Assembly (NCBI GenBank): GCA_002298155.1
Contig: DBME01000101.1
Location: forward strand, 2,882 to 7,996
Origin: Holophagaceae bacterium UBA706
GTDB lineage: Bacteria > Acidobacteriota > Holophagae > Holophagales > Holophagaceae
DNA: 5,115 nt
Direction of reading: 5' to 3'
Positions 1-5,115 of this stretch are shown here, in pieces; the first letter of the stretch is position 1; every line of letters starts with the position of its first letter. A model generated the notes under the pieces. That model ran no database searches. It saw only the letters and a list, made by a program, of their open reading frames with translations, and was not told the DNA's origin. Both the position numbers and the translations under genes were made by a program.

Positions 1-2
1 GA

Positions 3-578
3 CGCCATGGAAGGCTCGACAAGGATCAGACGGACCTCCTCATGATCCGGATCGGGGAGCAGGTGGACCAGCTCACGATCATGATCCAGAGCGGTCTCAG
101 GACCCTCCATCCCGGTTCCTCCCCGACGCCGGGAGAGCCCGTGACCCTGGTATGGCTCAAAGGGATCTCTGAAGGCTTTCAGGACCTCTGCGACGAATCG
201 GGCCGCCGCCTCGCCGCGATCCTGGAGGGCGAGGGCTGCTGCGCCGACCGGACTTCCCTCGCGCAGGTTCTCCAGACGCTCCTCGAGAACGCCCTCCTCC
301 ATGGGCGGGGCACCATCACCTTCTCCAGCATCCGCAAGGGAAACAGGCTTCTCCTGTCGGTGGGGGACGAGGGCCCGGGCCTGGATGCCGCACAGTTGGA
401 GAGGTTGGGGCTTCCCTTCCTTCGCTTCCGGCAGCCGGGCTCTGAAGGCTACGACGTACCAGGAATGGGCCTTGGGCTCAGCCTTGCGATCCAGATCGCC
501 GAGAAGGAAGGCTGGGGCCTGCGCTTCCGAAGCGAGCCCGATGCCGGCCTCCTCGTCACGGTGGAGATCCGGGACTGA
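3..578 (+). CDS. Sensor histidine kinase, C-terminal part (5' end outside window)
   Basis: This is the ATP-binding half of a two-component sensor histidine kinase, which autophosphorylates on histidine and passes the phosphate to a response regulator. The frame stays open to the left edge of the window, so the ATG at 42 is probably internal and the gene starts upstream. The first ~30 residues (LDKDQTDLLMIRIGEQVDQL and following) resemble the second helix of the HisKA dimerisation domain. The HATPase_c signatures then follow in order: an N box with its Asn at nt 288 (LLENALLHG), a G1 box at about nt 363-380 (GDEGPG), an F-box-like stretch (LPFLRF) and a G2 box at about nt 462-482 (GMGLGLS). 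The C-terminal strands end at the TGA of 576-578. The phospho-accepting His and any sensor domain are outside the window, so signal and partner cannot be judged. No response regulator follows directly. The family assignment is firm; the specific role is unknown. Confidence 0.9.
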   Translation, partial: RHGRLDKDQTDLLMIRIGEQVDQLTIMIQSGLRTLHPGSSPTPGEPVTLVWLKGISEGFQDLCDESGRRLAAILEGEGCCADRTSLAQVLQTLLENALLHGRGTITFSSIRKGNRLLLSVGDEGPGLDAAQLERLGLPFLRFRQPGSEGYDVPGMGLGLSLAIQIAEKEGWGLRFRSEPDAGLLVTVEIRD

Positions 579-612
579 AACACAGTGAAACATCAATTAT
601 CCCGGTGAAACA
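576..612 (+). repeat. Three helically phased TGAAACA direct repeats
   Basis: The heptamer TGAAACA occurs at 576-582, 586-592 and 606-612, so the starts are 10 and 20 bases apart, one and two helical turns. The first copy overlaps the stop codon of the kinase gene. All lie upstream of the protease start at 676. Same-face direct repeats at this spacing are the usual layout for dimeric or tandem binding of winged-helix response regulators, so this may be an operator for the protease-lipoprotein unit. That role is inferred; chance recurrence of a 7-mer in a short AT-richer spacer is possible. No convincing sigma-70 hexamer pair was found nearby; TAGAGT at 624-629 is at best a weak -10. Confidence 0.45.
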
Positions 613-663
613 GGGGCCCGGCCTAGAGTTTGTGCAATGGCCAAGCCACTGCATGGGCCAACC

Positions 664-674
664 AAAGGGGGAAA
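664..674 (+). promoter_or_regulatory. Ribosome binding site deciding the protease start
   Basis: The purine-rich run AAAGGGGGAAA sits immediately upstream of the ATG at 676 and is the strongest Shine-Dalgarno-like stretch near it. It supports 676 over the in-frame ATG at 637, which has no comparable site and would add 13 residues in front of an otherwise normal signal peptide. Confidence 0.65.
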
Positions 675-675
675 C

Positions 676-3126
676 ATGACACGAAGGTATCGCCGCGGCC
701 TTACATGGTTGGCTCTGGCAACGGTTTCGGGGGCCCTTTGGGCCGTCAGTCCCTTGCAGCCTCTGGCAAAAGAGGCCCTGGGCGCCCTCAAGGCAAGGGA
801 GGACAACCGGGCCGCCTCCGTGGCTTCCTACCTGGGGGGGATCAAGGCCACCTTCGGCTTGAAGGCGTCGGATGACATCCGGGAAGTGCGCCGGTCAACC
901 GATGAATTCGGGAAGACCCACGTGCGGTTCGTCCAGACCTACCAGGGCACGCCCGTCTGGGCCAGCGGCCTTCTGGGCCACCTGGACGCCTACGGGACCC
1001 CGGAACCTGTCCAGGCCAAGGTCTTCCCTGACATCAACCTGGAGACGGCGGACCTCCTGACTCGCGAGGAGGTCCAGCACTACTCCCTCCAGCGGCTGGG
1101 GATCACCGAAACGAAGCTTCCGGTGCTGGTGGACAAGATCGTCTTCCCGACCCGCTTCCAGGATGGCCTGAAGTTGCGCCGGAACGCCGATGGGCAACTG
1201 GTCATCGACGAGAGCTACAGCGTGGCGACGGCCAGGAAGCCCCAACCCTATGTCTGGGCCTACCACGTGGTGGTCCGTGAGGGGCAGGTCGGAGAAGGGG
1301 CCTGCACGGAGATGATCCTGGACGGCACGACCGGGCAGGTGCTGAAGAAATGGGATGGACGCACCTACGACACGCCGGCGGTCGGCCATTCCCAGTACAA
1401 CGGCACCGTCAACCTCAGTACGAACCCCTTCGACTGGGTCAATGGCTGGCAGGATTCATGGGGCCCCAACCTCATGCCTCCCAGCGGAACCTATGCGACG
1501 CTCCGCGATACCACCCGCACGATGAACCACAACCCCATCTGGGCTACCTCTGCACCCTACATGGACGTGCCCGGCATCGCCACCTACTGGGCCGACAATT
1601 ACTACGCCACCAGCCTGAACAACAACTCCGTGCCATTTCTCAACGCTGGGACCGAATGGGGCGATGGCATGCCCTTCGCCGGGTTCGCGGCAGGTAACCA
1701 GGCGGTCACGATTGCCACGGCCAATCTCACGGTCAACGGACAGACGGTGGCCGTGGATGCCACCTACGGCGTGGTTTCCACCTGGGACTTCTTCAAGAAC
1801 GTTTTCGGCCGGGAAGGCATGGATGGTCAAGGAACCCCGCCGGCCGTGTTCGTCCACGTCAATAACGGGTTCTATCAATCCATGACGCCAATGTTGAACG
1901 CCTATTTCGTTTCCTACAACCAGTCCATGTATTTTGGTGACGGCGATCTCTCCCAGGGATATGGCCCCTTCGCTTCCATGGACGTCACGGCCCATGAGAT
2001 GGGCCATGGCATCGTGGCGGCCTCCGGTGACCTGTTCAATGGCTACGAACCGGGCGGCATCAATGAAGCCACGGCGGATGTTTTTTCGGCCATGACCCGT
2101 TTCTACTTCTGGGGCCCCAATCAGGGGACGGGATCGACCATTCCGGATACGGCTCCCCATGCGCCCTTGGAGGACGCGGTCTGGACGACCGGGCGTCAGA
2201 TCACCCAGGACCATTCGGCCATCAGGACCATGTACAAGCCGAGCCTCGATGGTTACAGCTACGACCAGTGGTTCGATGGGATGTATCTGGATGACGTCCA
2301 CTTCACCATGGGACCTGGTAACCGGGCCTTCTATTTCCTGGCCCAGGGAGCTTCCACTACGAAGGGGGACCTCACCTATTCGCCGCTTCTTCCCGGGGGC
2401 ATGGCAGGCATCGGGAACGACAAGGCCGCCCGCATCTGGTTCAGGGCGATCACCACGAAACTCGCGGATCCCCACATGGACTACCAGGGGCTTCGAACGA
2501 TCCTGATCGAAACCGCGGCCGAACTCTTCGGAGAGGGCGGCACCGAGGTTACCGCCGTCAAGAACGCCTTCGCCGCCGTCAACGTGGGTGCTTCCGCCGG
2601 TGGGACCGAGCCGGTCCTGGTCTCCATCCCGCCGCAGATCGAAGTGGGCGATGACGATGGTGGCGTAGCCTGGCACTCCGTGACCAATGGCTTCGTCATC
2701 GTCCCCATGACCGGTGTCGCCCAGGTCCTGCCCGTCCCGACCATCGCGAGGGCGACGGATCTGGAATACACCTGGAGCCTCGGCGGGCTTAGCAAGGCCG
2801 TGGTCAACTTGGGCGGGAAGATCATTGATGGCAAATCCTTCATTGCCCCAGGGCTCAACAAGAAATTCTTTGGGTTGAAGGTCACGAGCCACCAGGATCC
2901 GAATCAGTTCGCGGCCACCGTTGCCTATGTCTGCAACATGGACACGAATTCGGACACGGAATTCGACGCGCTGGACCTTGCCGCGTATGCCCTGAGCTGG
3001 GGCCGCTTCACGGCCGCAAGCCCCTCGAGCGCCGTGCCCTTGGTCGATGTCACCGACAACTCCTGGGTTGATGACAACGACATCCTGATGGCCCGGGAAG
3101 CCTTCACCAAATCCTTCAATCACTAG
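676..3126 (+). CDS. Secreted M4 (thermolysin-family) metalloprotease with dockerin-like C-terminus
   Basis: This is a zinc-dependent extracellular endopeptidase precursor of 816 residues. A signal peptide is visible: a basic start (MTRRYRRG), then a hydrophobic stretch to about residue 24. An FTP-type propeptide region lies around 60-115 and a PepSY-like part around 150-222, ending in DGTTGQVLKKWDG. The M4 catalytic domain spans about 235-638. It carries HEMGH (His440, Glu441, His444) and GGINEATAD (third zinc ligand Glu464, Asp468), with the same 20-residue spacing as thermolysin. His542 in DDVHFTMGPGNRAFYFLA matches the thermolysin catalytic His231. All expected catalytic residues are present, so the enzyme should be active. 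Residues ~655-752 look like a bacterial Ig-like domain (YTWSLGG, then FIAPG and LKVTS). Residues 753-816 hold two EF-hand-like calcium loops, as in dockerins. A lipoprotein gene follows 9 bases downstream, probably in the same operon. Propeptide removal is expected from family knowledge. Confidence 0.95.
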   Translation: MTRRYRRGLTWLALATVSGALWAVSPLQPLAKEALGALKAREDNRAASVASYLGGIKATFGLKASDDIREVRRSTDEFGKTHVRFVQTYQGTPVWASGLLGHLDAYGTPEPVQAKVFPDINLETADLLTREEVQHYSLQRLGITETKLPVLVDKIVFPTRFQDGLKLRRNADGQLVIDESYSVATARKPQPYVWAYHVVVREGQVGEGACTEMILDGTTGQVLKKWDGRTYDTPAVGHSQYNGTVNLSTNPFDWVNGWQDSWGPNLMPPSGTYATLRDTTRTMNHNPIWATSAPYMDVPGIATYWADNYYATSLNNNSVPFLNAGTEWGDGMPFAGFAAGNQAVTIATANLTVNGQTVAVDATYGVVSTWDFFKNVFGREGMDGQGTPPAVFVHVNNGFYQSMTPMLNAYFVSYNQSMYFGDGDLSQGYGPFASMDVTAHEMGHGIVAASGDLFNGYEPGGINEATADVFSAMTRFYFWGPNQGTGSTIPDTAPHAPLEDAVWTTGRQITQDHSAIRTMYKPSLDGYSYDQWFDGMYLDDVHFTMGPGNRAFYFLAQGASTTKGDLTYSPLLPGGMAGIGNDKAARIWFRAITTKLADPHMDYQGLRTILIETAAELFGEGGTEVTAVKNAFAAVNVGASAGGTEPVLVSIPPQIEVGDDDGGVAWHSVTNGFVIVPMTGVAQVLPVPTIARATDLEYTWSLGGLSKAVVNLGGKIIDGKSFIAPGLNKKFFGLKVTSHQDPNQFAATVAYVCNMDTNSDTEFDALDLAAYALSWGRFTAASPSSAVPLVDVTDNSWVDDNDILMAREAFTKSFNH
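2941..3123 (+). other. Dockerin-like paired calcium-loop module at protease C-terminus
   Basis: This is a sub-gene region covering residues 756-816 of the protease. The first loop is DTNSDTEFDALD, with acidic or Asn ligands at loop positions 1, 3, 5, 7, 9 and 12 (Asp756, Asn758, Asp760, Glu762, Asp764, Asp767). It is followed by a helix-like LAAYALSWG. The second loop, DVTDNSWVDDND, keeps positions 1, 3, 5, 9 and 12 (Asp791, Thr793, Asn795, Asp799, Asp802) and is followed by ILMAREAF. The two loops start 35 residues apart, close to the spacing in type I dockerins, and the module is about the usual dockerin length and at the usual C-terminal position. The second loop is somewhat degenerate (Trp at position 7). 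Dockerins bind cohesins; here the calcium-loop motif is seen and the binding function is inferred. Confidence 0.7.
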
Positions 3127-3135
3127 GATACAGCC

Positions 3136-3801
3136 ATGAAAAACTGGAATTCTCTTATTGCAGCGCCTTTCCTCCTGGTCTTCCTCGCCTGCGGCGGGAG
3201 CAGCTCCCGCACCGCGTCCACTCCGGAAAAGGCCACGTCCATGACCTACACCGACCCCGTCCCCGCCGCGGGGGAGTGGTCACTCCTGAAGGATCCGGCG
3301 GCATCCACGCCGACCCGGCTCGTTTTGAACCTCGTGGGGCCGACGGGCACGTTGTTCCGGGGCGTGGGTTTCAACCTGAAGGTCGACAGCCAGAAGGTCA
3401 CGTTCTCCACGTTCAAGGACGGCAACGGCGTCTCCCTCGGGTACATGAATGACAAGGGCATCCTCCATGACCTGGATGATGCCTCCAAGGCCGTGCCCTG
3501 CCTCGCGAGCGCCGCGGGGGTCAAGGGAGACACGCTGTCCGTGGGCATCTGGCAAAAATGCCTGCGCTTCACGGGCTATCCGTCCTATTACGGAACACCC
3601 ACGGGGACGGCGCTCATGAATGATGCGATGGACTGCAGTACGACCCCCGTTCTCCAGGTGGCGCTGGACCTGGGCAAGGACGTCCTGCCTGGCGAGGTTT
3701 CGATGGTCATCAGCAAGGCCGCCATCATCCCCAATCATGGCAAGTCGGTTGATCTTCCCTTGAGTGCCACCGTGCGTGTCGGAACCCTTGCCTTGAAGTG
3801 A
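3136..3801 (+). CDS. Lipoprotein with cohesin-like beta-sandwich pattern
   Basis: This 221-residue protein has a lipoprotein signal peptide: a short charged start (MKNWNS), a hydrophobic core, and the lipobox FLACGG with Cys19 as the lipidation site, followed by a Ser/Thr-rich linker (SSSRTAST). The mature part is mostly alternating short hydrophobic strands. RLVLNLVG (61-68), GVGFNLKVDSQKVTF (76-90), GDTLSVGIW (131-139), PVLQVALDLG (171-180), GEVSMVISKAAI (186-197) and ATVRVGTLAL (211-220) follow the order seen in cohesin folds, including the GxxFxLxxDxxxVxF signature. Three further cysteines (122, 142, 167) could form a disulfide. The start codon has AGGA at 3125-3128, which overlaps the protease stop, and the genes are 9 bases apart, so co-transcription and coupled translation are likely. 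The lipoprotein call is firm. The cohesin similarity is pattern-based and unproven; another Ig-like surface protein is the main alternative. Confidence 0.88.
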   Translation: MKNWNSLIAAPFLLVFLACGGSSSRTASTPEKATSMTYTDPVPAAGEWSLLKDPAASTPTRLVLNLVGPTGTLFRGVGFNLKVDSQKVTFSTFKDGNGVSLGYMNDKGILHDLDDASKAVPCLASAAGVKGDTLSVGIWQKCLRFTGYPSYYGTPTGTALMNDAMDCSTTPVLQVALDLGKDVLPGEVSMVISKAAIIPNHGKSVDLPLSATVRVGTLALK

Positions 3802-3832
3802 TTCGCCAACAAAGCGTGCTCCACCGTTGGCA

Positions 3833-3869
3833 GGCCGGGTCCATCCCTCGTGGATGGATCCGGCCCTTT
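3833..3869 (+). terminator. Hairpin terminator after the protease-lipoprotein unit
   Basis: Bases 3833-3846 pair with 3852-3865 in a 14-bp stem that contains one G-T (G-U in RNA) pair and a 5-base loop (CTCGT). Only a short CCTTT tract follows, so it is a strong hairpin with a poor U-tail. It starts 31 bases after the lipoprotein stop, which suits termination of the upstream unit. The near-perfect symmetry means it could also act on the opposite strand. Confidence 0.7.
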
Positions 3870-3921
3870 CAGTGGAACCCTTCGCCGTAAGGAACCATCC
3901 CCCCTTTCCTGGACGGAGACC

Positions 3922-4128
3922 ATGCTCGATGACCTTGCCTCGGTTGGTTTGGCCCACGACCAGGCCAACTTCCTGCAAGTCGCCCTCTGCCTGACGGCTT
4001 CGCTGAAGCGCCGCCCGGACCAGAATGCGAAAAGCCAAAGGCTCCTTGACGAACTGGAGCGCGTTCTGGACAACCTCTCGGAGATGAGCCGGTGCGGCAT
4101 GGAGGGAGCGTTCGAGCATGGGGCCTGA
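3922..4128 (+). CDS. Small helical hypothetical protein, 68 residues
   Basis: I do not recognise this protein. From the ATG at 3922 it encodes 68 residues with no signal peptide or membrane segment. The composition is that of a soluble helical protein: leucine- and alanine-rich with many charged residues, and heptad-like spacing in SQRLLDELERVLDNLSEM (residues 38-55), which could form an amphipathic helix or coiled-coil pair. The codons are mostly G/C-ending, as in real genes here. GGA/GGAG at 3911-3918 offers a ribosome binding site, though GGAG is very close to the ATG. The frame is open further upstream to a GTG at 3850, but that lies inside the terminator hairpin, so the later ATG is preferred. 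It stands alone between two hairpins and converges with pcm. Function is unknown. Confidence 0.6.
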   Translation: MLDDLASVGLAHDQANFLQVALCLTASLKRRPDQNAKSQRLLDELERVLDNLSEMSRCGMEGAFEHGA

Positions 4129-4149
4129 CCGGGGCACCCGAGCGACCCT

Positions 4150-4187
4150 CCTGCTGCCCTTCCGGTAAGAAGGGAAGGGCGACCAGG
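4150..4187. terminator. Hairpin between convergent genes, possible bidirectional terminator
   Basis: GCCCTTCC at 4156-4163 pairs with GGAAGGGC at 4173-4180 around a 9-base loop. CCTG (4150-4153) and CAGG (4184-4187) can extend the stem beyond a small internal loop. It lies 22 bases after the small gene's stop and 19 bases beyond the pcm stop, where a shared terminator would be expected. No T-tract follows on either strand, so intrinsic termination would be weak. Confidence 0.45.
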
Positions 4188-4205
4188 AGCGCGGACAGGC
4201 GCCCC

Positions 4206-4850
4206 TCACCGCAGCGGCACGAACACCACCGGCAGCAGGCTGCGCGTCACCGTCCCCGCCGGGGTCTTCCAGGCGATCACCAGGTCCTGGTAGATGTCCC
4301 GGGTCGCCAGGGGAAGGAGCAAGCGACCATCCTCGGCCACCTGCTCCCACAGGTCCGGCGGGATGTGGCTGGCGGCGCAGCTGAGGACGATGGCATCGAA
4401 GGGGGCCTCCTCCGGCCACCCCAGGGCCCCATCCCCGCAGCGCACCCGGACGTTGCGCACGCCCAGGCCCTCCAGGGTGGCCCGGGCCCGGCGGGCCAGG
4501 TCCGGCTCCAGCTCCATGGCGAACACCTCCCCGGCGAGGCGGGACAGTACGGCGGCCATGTAGCCGCACCCCGAGCCCACCTCCAGGACCTTCTCGTTCC
4601 CCCGCAGGCCCAGGGCCTCGGCCATGTAGGCCACGATGTAGGGCTGGGAGATGGTCTGGCCCCGGCCGATGGGCAGCGGATGGTCCTCGTAGGCCTCGGC
4701 GGCCTGGCCGGGCTCCAGGAAGACGTGCCGCGGCACCGCCGCCATGGCCGCCAGGACCCGCGCGTCGGCGACCCCCCGGGCCGCGATCTGGACTTTCACC
4801 ATTTGTTGACAGACCAAGTCGTATTCATGGGCGTAAGATAACGGAGCCAT
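4206..4850 (-). CDS. pcm: Protein-L-isoaspartate O-methyltransferase
   Basis: This cytoplasmic repair enzyme transfers a methyl group from S-adenosylmethionine to L-isoaspartyl residues in aged proteins, which starts their return to normal aspartate. The 214-residue reading from 4850 is close to the ~208 residues of E. coli Pcm. Family marks in order: QIAARGVADARVLAAMAAVP (21-40), the PIMT signature LPIGRGQTISQPYIVAYM (59-76), SAM-binding motif I VLEVGSGCGYMAAVLS (88-103), acidic post-motif MELE (112-115), GDGALGW and APFDAIVLSCAASHIP, and the C-terminal FVPLR. Motif I has Cys95 where Ser is common. The start is uncertain. ATG 4850 has a weak ribosome site. ATG 4868 (adding MEAPGG) has AAGAAGG upstream and would overlap the start codon of the divergent DUF2911 gene. 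ATG 4802 is also in frame but lacks a ribosome site. The frame extends to 5036 without family similarity. Codons are more strongly G/C-ending than in the upstream genes. Confidence 0.95.
   Translation of the reverse strand: MAPLSYAHEYDLVCQQMVKVQIAARGVADARVLAAMAAVPRHVFLEPGQAAEAYEDHPLPIGRGQTISQPYIVAYMAEALGLRGNEKVLEVGSGCGYMAAVLSRLAGEVFAMELEPDLARRARATLEGLGVRNVRVRCGDGALGWPEEAPFDAIVLSCAASHIPPDLWEQVAEDGRLLLPLATRDIYQDLVIAWKTPAGTVTRSLLPVVFVPLR
4806..4839 (+). promoter_or_regulatory. Possible promoter of the DUF2911 gene, inside the pcm 5' end
   Basis: A perfect -35-like TTGACA lies at 4806-4811 and a -10-like TAAGAT at 4834-4839, in a locally AT-richer stretch 28 bases before the DUF2911 start. The spacer is 22 bases, too long for a normal sigma-70 promoter (about 17), so at most one hexamer may be functional. 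The site falls within the first codons of pcm on the other strand. Confidence 0.3.
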
Positions 4851-4856
4851 ACCACC

Positions 4857-4861
4857 AGGAG
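4857..4861 (+). promoter_or_regulatory. Ribosome binding site of the DUF2911 gene
   Basis: AGGAG is placed 5 bases upstream of the ATG at 4867. It fixes this start, which is followed by a normal signal peptide. Confidence 0.7.
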
Positions 4862-4866
4862 CTTCC

Positions 4867-5115
4867 ATGCGACCCACCCTTCTTGCAGCCGCCCTCGCGG
4901 CCTCCCTGGCCCTCCCGGCCCAGCAGACGATGGTCAAGCCCTTCCAGCCGAGTCCGGCCGCCACGCTGACCCAGGACCTGGGCAGCACCACGGTGAAGAT
5001 CGAGTACTCCCGCCCCGGCGTCAAGGGCCGGACCATCTGGGGCGGTCTGGTCCCCTACAACGAGGTGTGGCGGGCGGGCGCCAACAACGCCACCGTCATC
5101 ACCTTCAGCGACCCC
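4867..5115 (+). CDS. Exported DUF2911 protein, N-terminal part (3' end outside window)
   Basis: The first 83 residues of a protein that continues past the right edge. MRPTLLAAALAASLALPAQQ is a typical cleavable signal peptide, with likely cleavage after LPA (residue 18), so the protein is periplasmic or secreted. The mature part begins with a Pro-rich lead (KPFQPSPAAT), followed by the DUF2911 hallmarks: TQDLGSTTVKIEYSRPGVKG, RTIWGGLVPYNEVWRAGANN and ATVITFSDP. DUF2911 has no established biochemical function. The family is common in Bacteroidota and Acidobacteriota. Any C-terminal domain cannot be seen. It is divergent from pcm, with start codons about 17 bases apart or overlapping, so the two may share a control region. 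The codons are strongly G/C-ending, like pcm. Confidence 0.9.
   Translation, partial: MRPTLLAAALAASLALPAQQTMVKPFQPSPAATLTQDLGSTTVKIEYSRPGVKGRTIWGGLVPYNEVWRAGANNATVITFSDP

Noticed and set aside
633..661. Imperfect direct repeat TGCAATGGCCAA / TGCATGGGCCAA and a 5-bp hairpin before the protease
   Set aside because: Ten of twelve positions match and the stem is short with a long loop. This is too weak to call a regulatory RNA or operator.
637..675. Earlier in-frame ATG for the protease
   Set aside because: It has no ribosome binding site and puts 13 extra residues before a normal signal peptide. The ATG at 676 has a strong purine-rich site.
1456..3123. Long 555-residue open frame on the minus strand
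   Set aside because: It lies opposite the protease, which has all its catalytic motifs. The minus-strand translation is rich in Gly, Arg, His and Asp, with no domain, which is typical of the mirror of a GC-rich gene.
3850..3921. Upstream GTG start extending the small protein by 24 residues
   Set aside because: The GTG lies in the loop and stem of the terminator hairpin, and the added residues look like translated spacer.
3280..4569. 429-residue open frame on the minus strand
   Set aside because: It runs through the lipoprotein, the small gene and part of pcm. The N-terminal stretch is low-complexity Gly/Pro/Arg from the antisense of a GC-rich frame, and no family motif is seen.
4092..4841. 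249-residue open frame on the plus strand
   Set aside because: It is opposite pcm, which is a clear family member. The sequence is rich in Gly, His, Gln and Pro with no motif.

Overview
The window is GC-rich bacterial DNA. It holds a partial two-component kinase gene, a secreted metalloprotease gene followed at once by a lipoprotein gene, a small gene of unknown function, and a divergent pair: a protein-repair methyltransferase and a DUF2911 protein. The very G/C-rich third codon positions, the Ig-like and dockerin-like tail on a thermolysin-type protease, and the DUF2911 neighbour would suit an Acidobacteriota/Holophagae-like (Geothrix-type) organism. This is an impression from protein style, with no marker gene to prove it.

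Layout: 1-578 (+) is the C-terminal part of a sensor histidine kinase whose start lies upstream of the window. 579-675 is a short intergenic stretch with three helically phased TGAAACA repeats. 676-3126 (+) encodes an 816-residue secreted M4 (thermolysin-family) metalloprotease with FTP/PepSY propeptide, catalytic domain, Ig-like domain and a C-terminal paired-EF-hand, dockerin-like module. 3136-3801 (+) encodes a 221-residue lipoprotein that looks like a cohesin-type beta-sandwich. A strong hairpin at 3833-3869 closes this transcription unit. 3922-4128 (+) is a 68-residue helical protein of unknown function. A second hairpin at about 4150-4187 lies between it and the convergent pcm gene. 4206-4850 (-) is L-isoaspartate O-methyltransferase. 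4867-5115 (+) is the 5' part of an exported DUF2911 protein that runs off the window.

How the genes may work together: the most interesting idea is that the protease and the lipoprotein form a pair. The protease ends in a dockerin-like module, and the gene 9 bases downstream encodes a membrane-anchored protein with cohesin-like strand patterns. If this is right, it is a one-enzyme, non-cellulosomal cohesin-dockerin system that holds a secreted protease on the cell surface. The dockerin-like motif is directly visible. The cohesin assignment and the interaction are inferences. The remaining genes look like ordinary housekeeping or hypothetical genes.
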